This document shows positions 23,087 to 32,786 of a DNA stretch of 43,574 nt, in pieces. The stretch covers positions 1-43,574 of the forward strand of contig JACAVV010000037.1 of the NCBI GenBank assembly GCA_024648695.1. Reading direction: 5' to 3'. The position numbers and the translations under genes were made by a program. Within the stretch, counting starts at the first letter, position 1, and each line of letters starts with the position of its first letter. Source of the stretch: Nitrospina sp. Lineage in GTDB: Bacteria > Nitrospinota > Nitrospinia > Nitrospinales > JACRGP01. The notes under the pieces were generated by a model that worked only from the letters and a program-made list of their open reading frames with translations, was not told where the DNA came from and did not search any database.

Positions 23087-24436
23087 TTGGATATAGCCAC
23101 ACAATCGAAAAAATTCCTTTGTATCGACGATGAGCGGTCCCAGTTAATGATCGTCAAGCAAATCCTTTCGAAATCGTTTTCGACGGACGCACTTACGGTT
23201 TACGAAGCGGATTCTGGAGAAGCGGGACTCAAACAAATCGAGGAACTCACGCCGGATATCATCCTTTGCGATATCCACATGCCGGGTATCGATGGCTACG
23301 AAGTATGCCGCCGCACCCGCGAAAAATTTCCCGGTACTGCCGTGATTTTGATGTCGGCCTATGATGAAGAGGAAGACAACGCCTCCCGTGCACGCGAAGT
23401 TGGTGCGGATTCGTTTCTGAGCAAACCAGTCAAGAAAGGCGAATTGTTGTTCGTGGTCGGTTACGTTTTGCGGGTGGCCCACCTCAACGACGCTTTGTTT
23501 GAAAAGAATCGCCAACTGGAAGACTCCCTTGACCGGCTCAAACAATTCCATCAAAAGCTGTCGGTGTTGAACGATGAGTTGCAAGCTGACAAAAGCAGGC
23601 TGAACACCAACCTGAAAGAGATGATGGATCTGAACGCCCAACTGGAAAACAAGAATTCCCAAATTTCCACCATGATGACGGAGATGTCGAGTCGGTTCGA
23701 TTCAACGGTCGGTTTGCTGGCTAATATCATCGATTTAAGGCAAAGCCAGCATAAGGGGCATTCCGAACGGGTTGCGCAAATTTCCCTTTTCATCGCGGGC
23801 AAATTAAAATTGACTGATATGCAAAAGGATACTATTAAAGTGGCCGCCCGCCTGCACGAGTTGGGGATTGTCAGTCTGCCCACTCAGGAAAAGAAGCAGT
23901 TGGCGCTGGATGAAGAAAAGGGGCGTATGGTGAGCAACCATCCGTTGGTCGGTGAAATGCTTTTGAAAAGTTTTCCCGGATTCGAGTTGGTGGCAGACAT
24001 TATCCGCCACCTGCACGAAAATTATGACGGATCGGGCGCACCCGACGGATTATTCGGCGACCGTATTCCGATCGGTTCGCGTATCATATCTGCGGCCAGT
24101 TTTTTTGATCACAGTGCGCAGGCGAATTCCAAATCCACGCCGCGCCAGGTGATGGAGAAGATGATGGCACAAGGCGGCGTTTGGTTCGACGAGCAGGTGT
24201 TGAGTTGCCTGAGCGACTATGTCGATTCCCAGGATAAATCGCTCAGGGAAAAACTCATCGATTGCACCGTGTTCTCACTTTCGGAGGGGATGGTTCTGGC
24301 CTCGGACATTTATTCCGATTCGGGTATCAACTTGTTGAGAAAAGGGACGTTGTTAAACAAGGACATCCTGAGCAAGATATTAAAATTTCACAAAATGGAC
24401 CCCATTAGTGGTTCAATAAAAGTAAAGCAAGGATGA
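23087..24436 (+). CDS. Response regulator with degenerate HD-GYP domain
   Basis: About 449 residues. The receiver domain (1-125) has DDE at 14-16, the phospho-acceptor Asp62 (LCDIHMPG), Ser90 and Lys113 (SKPVKKGEL). A coiled coil covers about 135-205. The HD-GYP-like domain (210-400) keeps His225, His257 and His310, but HD is HE (257-258), the usual HHE reads LHE and GYP is GAP. HD-GYP proteins hydrolyse cyclic-di-GMP; here activity is doubtful and binding is possible. I choose TTG at 23087 because AAGTGAGG lies 6 nt upstream; GTG at 23075 would add four residues. It ends 4 nt before motA, so it is probably part of motor control. Confidence 0.85.
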   Translation: MDIATQSKKFLCIDDERSQLMIVKQILSKSFSTDALTVYEADSGEAGLKQIEELTPDIILCDIHMPGIDGYEVCRRTREKFPGTAVILMSAYDEEEDNASRAREVGADSFLSKPVKKGELLFVVGYVLRVAHLNDALFEKNRQLEDSLDRLKQFHQKLSVLNDELQADKSRLNTNLKEMMDLNAQLENKNSQISTMMTEMSSRFDSTVGLLANIIDLRQSQHKGHSERVAQISLFIAGKLKLTDMQKDTIKVAARLHELGIVSLPTQEKKQLALDEEKGRMVSNHPLVGEMLLKSFPGFELVADIIRHLHENYDGSGAPDGLFGDRIPIGSRIISAASFFDHSAQANSKSTPRQVMEKMMAQGGVWFDEQVLSCLSDYVDSQDKSLREKLIDCTVFSLSEGMVLASDIYSDSGINLLRKGTLLNKDILSKILKFHKMDPISGSIKVKQG

Positions 24437-24440
24437 TTAA

Positions 24441-25229
24441 ATGGATCTAGCGACTCTTATAGGCATTGCCGCGGGGGTAGGAGCCGTTCTGGTTTCGATT
24501 TTATTGAACAGCGGACTTGGCCTTTTCTGGAACGCGCCTTCCGCGATGATTGTTTTGGGAGGGACCATCGCCGCGACCTTGGTGGCTTATCCGCTGAGCG
24601 AATTGATGCGCGTGATCGGTTTATTCCTGAAAGTATTCTTTGTTAAAAAATCCGATTTCAATGAACTCATCGAAGTGATGGTCACCATCTGTAACGTGGC
24701 CCGAAAAGGTGGCGTTCTCGCTATCGAATCGAAGTTGAAGGACATCGACAATGAGTTTTTGAAAAAAGGATTGCAGTTGACGGTGGATGGTAAGGACGAA
24801 GCTACGGTCAACGGCCTGTTGAAACGCGAAATCAAACAGATCCAGAAAAGCCATAAAGACGGTTGGGAAATTTTCAGCGCGATGGGCGCTTACGCCCCGG
24901 CATTCGGGATGATCGGAACGCTGATCGGTCTCATTCAGATGCTCGCCGATCTGGCAGATGTGAATTCCGTTGGACCCAAAATGGCGGTGGCGCTCATCAC
25001 TACATTCTATGGAGCTGTGTTGGCTAATTTGTTTTTTATTCCCATGACCGTTAAACTGAAACGAAGGAGTTCCACAGAGACCCTGGAAATGAATCTGGTT
25101 CTTGAGGGAATCTCCTATATTCGCAAGGGCGTTAATCCCAGATTTATGCAGGACGTATTGGAGAATTACATGGACGCGGCCCTGGGTAAAAAGGTTCAGA
25201 AAGACGACGGTAAAAAAGGCGGCAAGTAA
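24441..25229 (+). CDS. motA: Flagellar motor stator protein MotA
   Basis: A 262-residue MotA/PomA protein with four membrane helices. The conserved AYAPAFGMIGTLIGLI (about residues 150-165) holds the channel Pro, and GPKMAVALITTFYGAVLAN follows. The cytoplasmic loop between helices 2 and 3 is charged and contacts the rotor. With MotB it forms the ion-driven stator. Whether protons or sodium drive it cannot be decided reliably by eye. AAGGA lies 9 nt upstream of the ATG. MotB follows 29 nt later. Confidence 0.95.
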   Translation: MDLATLIGIAAGVGAVLVSILLNSGLGLFWNAPSAMIVLGGTIAATLVAYPLSELMRVIGLFLKVFFVKKSDFNELIEVMVTICNVARKGGVLAIESKLKDIDNEFLKKGLQLTVDGKDEATVNGLLKREIKQIQKSHKDGWEIFSAMGAYAPAFGMIGTLIGLIQMLADLADVNSVGPKMAVALITTFYGAVLANLFFIPMTVKLKRRSSTETLEMNLVLEGISYIRKGVNPRFMQDVLENYMDAALGKKVQKDDGKKGGK

Positions 25230-25258
25230 CAATCAACATCAGTTGAAGGTGATTCGGA

Positions 25259-26083
25259 ATGGCTAAAGCGGAAGCGGCAAAAAAAGACCCTCCTCCCGCA
25301 CCCCAGGAAGAGGAAGAAGAAGAGGAAGCGGAAGAGGGGGAAGAGGGGGCGCCGGCGTGGGTCATGACCTTTGCGGACCTTGTGACCCTGTTGATGGTTT
25401 TCTTCATTCTCCTGTTTGCTATGGGAACCATTGAAGACGAGAAGTGGCGTCTGATCAAGGAATCCCTGAAGACCGCCCTGGGAACCGATGTCATTCCCGA
25501 ATCGGGGACTCGTGAAGGCCTGGATGTCATCAAGAACAAGTTGCTGGAAGATAAAACCATCCATGCTGTCGATGAGGTGGGCGCTATGGTGGCGAAGGAA
25601 GTAGAGGAAATCGCTTCTGAAGTGGAAGAGTTTGTCTACAAGAACAAGCTGGCAGGACAAGTGGAGGTCAATTCCGATGAGCGTGGCGCCATTATTACCA
25701 TATCCGACTTGGTGTTGTTTCGTCCAGGTCAGGCACGGGTGACCTTTGAAGGTGATAAAACGTTAAAGCAGATTTTTGACCTTTTGAAACAGTTCAACTA
25801 TAACGTGACCATTGAAGGGCATACCGACAACACGCCTATTCGCACCGAGCGGTATCCTTCAAATTGGGAGCTCTCGGCTTCTCGTGCAAGTGAGGTGGCT
25901 CGTAAATTGGTGAGTAGCGGATTCCCTCCAAATAAGTTGACCGTGGAAGGTTTTGCCGAGTACAGGCCCAAAGTGCCGAACACATCCGCCCAGAACCGCG
26001 CCACCAATCGGCGTATAGAGATCGTTTACCAGCGTGGAAGCATTCGTAAGCATATGGTGGATATTCTGCGGCAAGGTCGCTGA
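25259..26083 (+). CDS. motB: Flagellar motor stator protein MotB
   Basis: A 274-residue MotB. The single membrane helix begins PAWVMTFADLVTLLM; Asp40 is the essential ion-binding residue. The C-terminal OmpA-like domain binds peptidoglycan: TIEGHTDNTPI, then NWELSASRASEVARKL and NRATNRRIEIVY. The N-terminal cytoplasmic tail carries an unusual acidic run (about 13 Glu residues between 17 and 30), whereas MotB tails are commonly basic. The riboflavin operon starts about 50 nt downstream and no terminator is visible between them. Confidence 0.95.
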   Translation: MAKAEAAKKDPPPAPQEEEEEEEAEEGEEGAPAWVMTFADLVTLLMVFFILLFAMGTIEDEKWRLIKESLKTALGTDVIPESGTREGLDVIKNKLLEDKTIHAVDEVGAMVAKEVEEIASEVEEFVYKNKLAGQVEVNSDERGAIITISDLVLFRPGQARVTFEGDKTLKQIFDLLKQFNYNVTIEGHTDNTPIRTERYPSNWELSASRASEVARKLVSSGFPPNKLTVEGFAEYRPKVPNTSAQNRATNRRIEIVYQRGSIRKHMVDILRQGR

Positions 26084-26135
26084 CCCTACATTCACGAAAC
26101 AATCCTTTTTAATAACCCCCAACCGATTCTGAATT

Positions 26136-27242
26136 TTGGCAACGAAAGAAACCCAGCAGGAACAATACATGCGTCGGGTTTTGCAGTTGGCTGAAAAAGG
26201 GCGTGGAAAGACACGGCCCAATCCCATGGTAGGCGCCGTGATAATTAAAAACGGAAGGCTTGTCGGGGAGGGCTACCACAAAAAAGCAGGAGGACCCCAT
26301 GCAGAAATTTCAGCTTTAAAACAAGCTGGAATTCAAGCCAGAGGTGCCGAAATGTATGTTAGCCTGGAACCCTGTTGCCACCACGGTAGAACGCCTCCCT
26401 GTACCGAAGCGATCATTCAGAGTGGAATTAAAAAAGTATACGTGGGCGTGCGTGATGCCAATCCTTTGGTTGCAGGAAAAGGGATTCGGCGCTTGAAGAA
26501 AATGGGCATAGAAGTTCATTCCGGAATTTTGAAAAAAGAATGCCTGCGCCTCAATGAGGTGTTTTTCAAATTTATTCGCACCAACACACCATTCGTTTAT
26601 TTGAAATCCGGCATGTCTCTGGATGGAAAGATCGCCACCACTACGGGCGAATCGCAATGGATCACAGGTCCGCAACCGCGTGCCCTTGTGCATAAACTAA
26701 GGAATGAAGTGGATGCCATTCTGGTGGGTGCCGGAACGGTTGTGAAAGACAATCCCAGCCTAACGACCCGGCTGGGAAAAAGAAAGGGACGCAATCCTGT
26801 GCGGGTTGTCCTCGATCCGGAATGCAAAATTCCTCTGTCGGCTAAAGTATTTGCAAACTGCCGGGAAGAAACGGTGATTTATGCCAGCAGGACAGGGTTA
26901 CCCCTTCCACGAAAGAAATCCTTGAGTCAAAAAAAAGTACTTGTATTGAACTTCGATTGCAGAAACAATGAAATCCCTTTACAACAACTGATGCTTGAAT
27001 TGGGCCGCCAGGGGATCACCAGTGTCCTCATTGAAGGCGGAAGCCAGGTCAACGCCAGCGCTCTAAGAGAAAACATTGTCGACAAAGTGATGTTGTTCAT
27101 GGCACCCCTCATCATAGGAGGGGCTTCGGCTCCGGGTGTGGTGGGCGGGCCGGGAATAAAAAGTTTGCAAGAAGCTCTGAATATAAAGGACATGAACGTC
27201 CGTTCAGTGGGCCGGGATTTCCTGATCGAAGGATATTTATAA
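26136..27242 (+). CDS. ribD: Riboflavin biosynthesis deaminase/reductase RibD
   Basis: A bifunctional enzyme of 368 residues for the second and third steps of riboflavin synthesis. The N-terminal deaminase has zinc ligands in HAEISAL and PCCHHGRTPPC (about residues 50-90). The C-terminal reductase starts near YLKSGMSLDGKIAT and includes VLIEGGSQVNAS. Start choice is uncertain: TTG at 26136 preserves the QEQYMRRVLQLA beginning typical of RibD, while ATG at 26169 has a better Shine-Dalgarno (AGGAA). It heads a run of rib genes. No FMN riboswitch is present upstream. Confidence 0.93.
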   Translation: MATKETQQEQYMRRVLQLAEKGRGKTRPNPMVGAVIIKNGRLVGEGYHKKAGGPHAEISALKQAGIQARGAEMYVSLEPCCHHGRTPPCTEAIIQSGIKKVYVGVRDANPLVAGKGIRRLKKMGIEVHSGILKKECLRLNEVFFKFIRTNTPFVYLKSGMSLDGKIATTTGESQWITGPQPRALVHKLRNEVDAILVGAGTVVKDNPSLTTRLGKRKGRNPVRVVLDPECKIPLSAKVFANCREETVIYASRTGLPLPRKKSLSQKKVLVLNFDCRNNEIPLQQLMLELGRQGITSVLIEGGSQVNASALRENIVDKVMLFMAPLIIGGASAPGVVGGPGIKSLQEALNIKDMNVRSVGRDFLIEGYL

Positions 27243-27244
27243 GC

Positions 27245-27898
27245 ATGTTCAGTGGTATCGTACAGTGTGTGGGAACTGTGAAAACCGTTCAGCGGCAAAA
27301 CCAGAAAGCCCGATTCGAAATTCAAACCCCGGATGAGTTTATGGATTTCGAAATGGGAGAAAGTATCGCTGTGAACGGTGTGTGCCTGACCGTGTGCGAG
27401 TTTTCTCAAAATACGTTTCAGGTGGACCTCAGTACCGAGACTTTGAGCCGAACCAATATGAATGATATTCACACAGGTTCCAAAGTCAATCTGGAACGTT
27501 CCCTTACACCAAATCAGAAAATCAGTGGGCATTTTGTGTCGGGGCACATCGATCAAATGGGAACCGTTCGCGCTATCGATCATAAGTCCGGGGAAATATT
27601 ATTCCGTTTCGAACACCCACCTGAATTGGGAGCGTTCATCATCGAAAAAGGATCCATCGCGATTGACGGGATCAGTTTGACGGTGTTCGCCTGCGAGAAT
27701 AATCAGTTTTCTGTGTCGATCATACCCTTTACATTTGGCCACACCAATTTGAATCAGCGTAAAGTCGGTGACCGGGTTAATCTGGAATGTGATATGATTG
27801 GGAAATACGTAATCAAAGCCTGCCAAACCATATTGGGGCCGGGTGGAAACACCGGTGGCATCACCCCGGAATTTTTGAAGGAAAAAGGATATCTATGA
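27245..27898 (+). CDS. ribE: Riboflavin synthase alpha chain
   Basis: A 217-residue enzyme that dismutates two 6,7-dimethyl-8-ribityllumazine molecules to riboflavin. It has two lumazine-binding repeats: the first begins [12 protein letters not shown] and contains [13 protein letters not shown], and the second begins [10 protein letters not shown] and contains [13 protein letters not shown]. The length is typical. It starts 2 nt after the ribD stop and its own stop overlaps the ribBA start (ATGA). Confidence 0.95.
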   Translation: MFSGIVQCVGTVKTVQRQNQKARFEIQTPDEFMDFEMGESIAVNGVCLTVCEFSQNTFQVDLSTETLSRTNMNDIHTGSKVNLERSLTPNQKISGHFVSGHIDQMGTVRAIDHKSGEILFRFEHPPELGAFIIEKGSIAIDGISLTVFACENNQFSVSIIPFTFGHTNLNQRKVGDRVNLECDMIGKYVIKACQTILGPGGNTGGITPEFLKEKGYL

Positions 27899-29118
27899 CC
27901 AGCACTCATGCGGGTTTGTTTAGCACAATTGAAGAAGCCCTGGAAGATGTTCGCGCGGGAAAAATCATTGTTGTGGTTGATGATGAGGACCGTGAGAATG
28001 AAGGTGACTTAATGATTGCCGCCGAAAAAGTGACGCCGGAGGCGATCAATTTCATGGCCATGCACGGTCGGGGTTTGGTATGCCTGACCTTGACGGAAGA
28101 AAGGACCAGGGAACTCGACCTGCCAATGATGGTTGGAAAAAATTCTTCCCGGTTCGAAACCGCATTCACTGTATCAATTGATGCAAAGGAAGGCACGACC
28201 ACCGGTATTTCTGCAGGGGACCGTGCGAAGACCATTCAAGTAGCGATTGATCCAGAGACTACCCCGGATGATCTGGTACGCCCCGGCCATATATTTCCTT
28301 TAAGAGCGCGGTCGGGAGGGGTGTTGGTTCGCACCGGTCATTCTGAAGGAAGTGTGGACCTCGCGCGCCTGGCCGGATTGAACGAATCGGGTGTCATTTG
28401 TGAGATCATGAATGATGATGGTTCTATGGCCCGGGTACCGCAATTGGTCGAGTTTATAAAAAAACATGATTTGAAGATGATCACCATCAAGGACTTGGTG
28501 GAGTATCGTTTGCAAAAAGAAACTCTGGTGCTTAAAGAAGCCGAAACCGAACTGCCTACCGAGTTTGGCAATTTCAAAGCGGTGGCTTTCCGTAATATGA
28601 TGCTGGACCAGCTACATGTGGCGCTGGTCAAAGGCGATATTCAACCGGATGTCCCGACTCTGGTCAGGGTACATTCCCAATGCCTGACCGGTGATGTTTT
28701 CGGTTCATTTCGTTGCGACTGTGGCGAACAGTTGAGCAAATCTTTGGAAATGATCGAACGGGAAGGGTTGGGGGTTTTGCTTTACTTGTTTCAGGAAGGC
28801 AGAGGCATCGGCATCATCAACAAGCTTAAAGCATATGCTTTGCAGGACCAGGGGCATGACACTGTTCAGGCCAACGAGGCCCTGGGATTTAAAGCCGACT
28901 TGCGAGAATATGGGATTGGAGCGCAAATCCTGCGCCAATTGGGATTGGGAAAAATCCGTCTAATGACCAACAATCCAAGAAAAATTGTGGGTCTGGAAGG
29001 TTATGGCTTGACCATTGACGAACGGGTGGAAATTGAAATTCCTCCAAAACAACAGAATATCAAGTACCTCAAAACCAAGCAAGCGAAGTTGGGGCACTTG
29101 ATCAAAAACATTTCGTGA
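27895..29118 (+). CDS. ribBA: Bifunctional DHBP synthase / GTP cyclohydrolase II
   Basis: 407 residues with two enzymes fused. The RibB part (1-205) has the acidic metal site [13 protein letters not shown] and HTGHSEGS-type substrate residues (here [11 protein letters not shown]). The RibA part (210-407) has zinc ligands in [18 protein letters not shown] and the catalytic stretch [13 protein letters not shown] plus DTVQAN. Both active sites look intact. Together they feed both precursors, from ribulose 5-phosphate and GTP, into the pathway encoded here. Confidence 0.96.
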   Translation: MTSTHAGLFSTIEEALEDVRAGKIIVVVDDEDRENEGDLMIAAEKVTPEAINFMAMHGRGLVCLTLTEERTRELDLPMMVGKNSSRFETAFTVSIDAKEGTTTGISAGDRAKTIQVAIDPETTPDDLVRPGHIFPLRARSGGVLVRTGHSEGSVDLARLAGLNESGVICEIMNDDGSMARVPQLVEFIKKHDLKMITIKDLVEYRLQKETLVLKEAETELPTEFGNFKAVAFRNMMLDQLHVALVKGDIQPDVPTLVRVHSQCLTGDVFGSFRCDCGEQLSKSLEMIEREGLGVLLYLFQEGRGIGIINKLKAYALQDQGHDTVQANEALGFKADLREYGIGAQILRQLGLGKIRLMTNNPRKIVGLEGYGLTIDERVEIEIPPKQQNIKYLKTKQAKLGHLIKNIS

Positions 29119-29130
29119 AGAGAATCATAG

Positions 29131-29607
29131 ATGGCAAATATTATTGAAGGGAGCTTATCGGGCGAAGGCCTGAAAGTAGGGATCGTGTCGAGCCGTTTCA
29201 ACGATTTCATAACTGGAAAGTTGGTTGACGGTGCGTTAGATGCCCTTGAGCGGCACGGGGTCAAGGGTGAACATATTGATATTGCCCGGGTGCCAGGGGC
29301 TTTTGAAATTCCTTCCGTGGCACGGCGGTTGGCCGAATCTGGAAAATACCATGCCATCGTTTGCCTGGGTACTGTAATCCGTGGCGCGACGCCCCATTTT
29401 GATTATGTGGCGGGTGAAACAGCCAAAGGTCTCGGGCGTTTGGCTTTGGAGTCGCAGGTTCCCGTTATTTTTGGTGTGTTGACGACGGATACTATTGAAC
29501 AGGCTATTGAAAGGGCCGGCACAAAAGCCGGTAATAAAGGTTGGGAAACGGCTATGGCCGCAATTGAAATGGCAAATCTTTTTAAAAATATTGAATCGGG
29601 TGATTGA
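29131..29607 (+). CDS. ribH: 6,7-dimethyl-8-ribityllumazine synthase
   Basis: A 158-residue lumazine synthase. [21 protein letters not shown] opens the fold, [14 protein letters not shown] binds substrate, and [16 protein letters not shown] includes the catalytic His region. Members form 60-mer or smaller shells. It completes the pathway ribD-ribE-ribBA-ribH. It overlaps nusB by one base (TGATG). Confidence 0.96.
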   Translation: MANIIEGSLSGEGLKVGIVSSRFNDFITGKLVDGALDALERHGVKGEHIDIARVPGAFEIPSVARRLAESGKYHAIVCLGTVIRGATPHFDYVAGETAKGLGRLALESQVPVIFGVLTTDTIEQAIERAGTKAGNKGWETAMAAIEMANLFKNIESGD

Positions 29608-30038
29608 TGGGAAAGAGAAGAACCGCAAGAGAACAAGCGTTAAGATTTTTATATCAGGGAGAATTAAACGAGGGGAGCCTTGAGGAGCAGTTGGACTCCT
29701 TTTTGGACCAATCCCCTTGCACTCCCGAAGTCCAGGAGTACATGTTTCCGTTGGTTCGCGACATTCTTGACCAGAGGGAAGCGGTGGATTCCTGTTTGCA
29801 AAAATGCAGTGAAAACTGGTCACTTTCGCGTATGAGCATCATTGATAGAAACATTCTTCGAATTGCCGTTTTCGAAATCATGTTTCGTAAAGACGTGCCT
29901 GTAAAAGTTGCCATTGATGAGGCTGTTGAGATCGCGAAAGTTTATGGTACAGAAGACTCCCCGGATTTTATTAACGGCGTCCTGGATCGCGCAAAAAAAG
30001 AGATGGAAAAAGATTTGGCGGAGTCTGCTCCCTCCTGA
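29607..30038 (+). CDS. nusB: Transcription antitermination factor NusB
   Basis: A 143-residue all-helical NusB. RRTAREQALRFLYQGEL at the N-terminus and RNILRIAVFEIMFRKDVPVKVAIDEAVEIAKVYG in the C-terminal half (read in parts: IDRNILRIAVFEI, then VAIDEAVEIAKVYG) are hallmarks. It acts in rRNA antitermination with NusE. RibH-nusB linkage is widespread in bacteria. Confidence 0.95.
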   Translation: MGKRRTAREQALRFLYQGELNEGSLEEQLDSFLDQSPCTPEVQEYMFPLVRDILDQREAVDSCLQKCSENWSLSRMSIIDRNILRIAVFEIMFRKDVPVKVAIDEAVEIAKVYGTEDSPDFINGVLDRAKKEMEKDLAESAPS

Positions 30039-30068
30039 AAATGTTTCTGATTGGAGACCTGTTGGAAA

Positions 30069-30797
30069 ATGATTTATGTCATCTTCTCAGATCTGCATTC
30101 CAACCTGGAAGCTTTGAACCGGTTCCAAATGGTTCTCAAGGATATCCCGCACGATAAATTAATTTGTCTTGGCGATTCCATTGGCTATGGAGCCAACCCC
30201 AACGAGTGTGTGGACTGGATTCGTGAAAATGCGGATCTTGCCCTGGCTGGAAACCATGATTATGCCGTTTTAGGCAAAACGGATTTAAGATATTTCAATC
30301 CGTATGCGTACAAAGCCTGCCTCTGGACTCAAAAACAGTTGAGCGCCGAAAACCGGGAATACCTGGAAGGTTTGGTGGCCATTCAGGAATTCGATGGCAT
30401 GTGCCTGGCCCATTCCTCACCTTATGAACCTTATAATTGGCATTATATTGTTTCCAGTTTTGATGGCCTGGTCAATTTTGAAAACTTTCAAACGCCCGTT
30501 TGCTTTGTTGGGCATAGCCACCGTCCCGTGGTTCTCAGCCAGAGTGCCGATGAATCTGTTAATGATTCTTATCCGCAAAAAATGACGATGGAACTTGGCT
30601 TTCGCTATATCGTTAATGTAGGAAGTCTGGGTCAACCCCGCGACGGTAATCCGCTGGCTTGTTTTGTTGAATACGATTCGGAATCGGGTGTTATGGAGTT
30701 TCACCGGCTTGCATATGATATCGAATCCTGCCAGCAAAAAATTTTGCAGGAGGGGCTTCCGGTTTATTTGGCCGAGCGTCTGAGGGAAGGATTATAA
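30069..30797 (+). CDS. Calcineurin-like metallophosphoesterase
   Basis: A 242-residue protein of the YfcE-like metallophosphoesterase group. The di-metal motifs occur in order: FSDLHSN, CLGDSIGYG, AGNHD, AHSSP and GHSH. These enzymes hydrolyse phosphodiesters or phosphomonoesters. The substrate is unknown. The ATG at 30069 starts directly at the first motif strand; an upstream TTG at 30051 would add six residues. It ends the nusB-linked group, and a promoter for the next operon follows. Confidence 0.85.
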   Translation: MIYVIFSDLHSNLEALNRFQMVLKDIPHDKLICLGDSIGYGANPNECVDWIRENADLALAGNHDYAVLGKTDLRYFNPYAYKACLWTQKQLSAENREYLEGLVAIQEFDGMCLAHSSPYEPYNWHYIVSSFDGLVNFENFQTPVCFVGHSHRPVVLSQSADESVNDSYPQKMTMELGFRYIVNVGSLGQPRDGNPLACFVEYDSESGVMEFHRLAYDIESCQQKILQEGLPVYLAERLREGL

Positions 30798-30821
30798 AAA
30801 CGATTGTTTCCGGGGCTTTCC

Positions 30822-30850
30822 TTGACCGCATTTTCAAAAAATGATATAGT
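30822..30850 (+). promoter_or_regulatory. Sigma-70 promoter for the amidase-der operon
   Basis: TTGACC (30822-30827), a 17-nt spacer and TATAGT (30845-30850). It lies about 107 nt before the amidase start. Confidence 0.7.
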
Positions 30851-30956
30851 CAAAAGTATAATAAAATTAAGTGCTTAACTGGGATTTTAAATAATTTCCT
30901 TCAGCATCCAACCTTAGAATTTATAAATATAAACGATTCCACATTCCGGGCCATTG

Positions 30957-32771
30957 ATGAAACAAAAGCAGGCAGTTGAATATAAAAAAATTATTCTTTG
31001 CCTTGTGTTGATGTGTTTGATTCTCCTCCAGTTTTTACCGGTTTCCCAAACCTGGGCGCGCGGTAACCTTTCCCCAGAAGGCTTATACAAACAAGCGAAA
31101 ATCATCTACTACAATTTGAAACATTCTCCGGAAAAACAAAAGCACCGGAACGAATGGATTTATTCGATTCTTCAGTTCAAGTTGGTGGAGGACACGTTTC
31201 CAGGGACAGAAGAAGAATACAAAGCGGTTTTTATGATTGGAAAACTGCATTTCGATCTTTACCGTCAAATGAAAAATGGGCACGACCTGGATACCTCTTT
31301 CAATTATTTTCAAAAGATTGTATTAGCCCCCTACAAGAGAAGCCTGGCCGACGACGCCTTGTTTTATCAAGGCGAGATTTACCTGGAAAAAAAGGATTTT
31401 TCCTCTGCCCGCAAGTCCTTCAAAGCCATTTTGCTGGATTATCCGGATGGGGACCAATTCAAGCTGGCGAAAAAACGCTTGCGCCAAATTTATCCATTGG
31501 CGGTGAAAAAAACTGTTCGATCCGCAAAAGAAAAAACGACATCGGTAAAAGCGCTGACTCTGGAAGAATCCCGGGATAACCGCACTGTTTTGCAAAAAAT
31601 CAGTTACTTGAAAGAGGGAGATACTTCTCAAATTACCATTTATACCAGTGGTCCGGTGAATATTTCTCAAAAGCGCTTGGGGCAACCAGACCGGGTGCAA
31701 TTGAGTTTTTCACCCGCCAAGATGGGGCCTGGGATTTTTGATTCGATTCAGATCGAAAATGAACACTTGGAAAATATTCGTGTGAGCCAGGAGAATTTTG
31801 ATACCAGCAAACTGATTCTGGATCTGGATCCAGCCAGTCACCTGAGCGTCCGGTCGCATAAGGAAAATTCCAAAATAGTAATTTCCCTGAACCCGCAAAA
31901 ATCTTCTCCCGTTGTGAAAACTTCGGTTTTGCCCCTGATGGTTACAAAGGATAGGGAAACTCAAAACCCTCCGGTTCAAATCGCAAAACTTCAATTGTCG
32001 AAGAGTGATAGCCTGGTAATCGGGGCTCCTCCCGTTCAATTGCCGGTGCGAGCAACTCCCAAACCCAAAGTTAAAAAGAAACTTGGGGTGCCTGTGATTG
32101 TAATCGATCCCGGTCACGGAGGCAAAGACGATGGAGCCAAGGGAAAAAGTGGGTTGCTTGAGAAGAACGTCAATTTACAAGTGTCCCGGAAGGTTAAAAA
32201 TTACCTTGAAAAGCACTACCGTTACAAGGTAGTGCTCACGCGTGAAGATGATACGTTTATCCCTGTGAAGGAACGAGGAGATGTTGCAAACAAGATCGGG
32301 GCGGATTTGTTTGTTTCCATTCACGCAAATGCCGCCAGCCGGAGATCCGCTCGGGGGATCGAGACGTATTATTTGGGGCAGGGATTGAGTAAACAGGCTC
32401 AGGAGACCGCCGCCAGGGAGAATGGGGAACTGGTGCAATCGGTTAATGATGACCAGTTGCAGTATATTTTATCCAGCCTGATCAGCACGACGAAAATCAA
32501 TGACTCGTCCCGTCTTGCGGCCCGTGTTCAAAAGAAACTGCATGCGGGCGTTTCCAAAAAATATTCCGGAGTGAGAGACCTCGGTGTTAAAGAGGGCCCT
32601 TTCTTTGTGTTGCATGACGCGTCCATGCCCAGCATATTGGTTGAGTTGGGGTTCATGACCAATCATAGAGAAGAAAAACGGTTGAAGACAGAAGCTTACC
32701 TGGACCGATTGGCAGATTCTATTGCCAAAGGCATTCATCAATTTCTCGAAGAACGAGAACCATCCATATAG
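30957..32771 (+). CDS. N-acetylmuramoyl-L-alanine amidase with AMIN domain (AmiC-like)
   Basis: A 604-residue exported murein hydrolase. A signal or anchor helix (about residues 10-33) is followed by a TPR-like region (about 40-180; YFQKIVLAPYKRSLADDALF, then LDYPDGDQFKLAKKRL), an AMIN domain for envelope targeting (about 205-310), a Pro-rich linker, and the Amidase_3 domain (about 380-600). Zinc ligands are in DPGHGGKDDG, LEKNVN and SIHAN, with catalytic Glu in LVELGFMTN. It cuts septal peptidoglycan in cell separation. The extra TPR-like region is not in E. coli AmiC. Der follows 15 nt downstream. The ribosome-binding site is weak. Confidence 0.92.
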   Translation: MKQKQAVEYKKIILCLVLMCLILLQFLPVSQTWARGNLSPEGLYKQAKIIYYNLKHSPEKQKHRNEWIYSILQFKLVEDTFPGTEEEYKAVFMIGKLHFDLYRQMKNGHDLDTSFNYFQKIVLAPYKRSLADDALFYQGEIYLEKKDFSSARKSFKAILLDYPDGDQFKLAKKRLRQIYPLAVKKTVRSAKEKTTSVKALTLEESRDNRTVLQKISYLKEGDTSQITIYTSGPVNISQKRLGQPDRVQLSFSPAKMGPGIFDSIQIENEHLENIRVSQENFDTSKLILDLDPASHLSVRSHKENSKIVISLNPQKSSPVVKTSVLPLMVTKDRETQNPPVQIAKLQLSKSDSLVIGAPPVQLPVRATPKPKVKKKLGVPVIVIDPGHGGKDDGAKGKSGLLEKNVNLQVSRKVKNYLEKHYRYKVVLTREDDTFIPVKERGDVANKIGADLFVSIHANAASRRSARGIETYYLGQGLSKQAQETAARENGELVQSVNDDQLQYILSSLISTTKINDSSRLAARVQKKLHAGVSKKYSGVRDLGVKEGPFFVLHDASMPSILVELGFMTNHREEKRLKTEAYLDRLADSIAKGIHQFLEEREPSI

Positions 32772-32786
32772 CAGGGACGAATTAGC

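Noticed and set aside
25144-25660. Long minus-strand frames opposite motA/motB
   Set aside because: They mirror the Glu-rich coding of motB and show Ser/Phe-rich low-complexity products. They are shadow frames.
26084-26135. FMN riboswitch before the riboflavin genes
   Set aside because: The gap is only about 50 nt and has no RFN-element features; the aptamer would need well over 100 nt.
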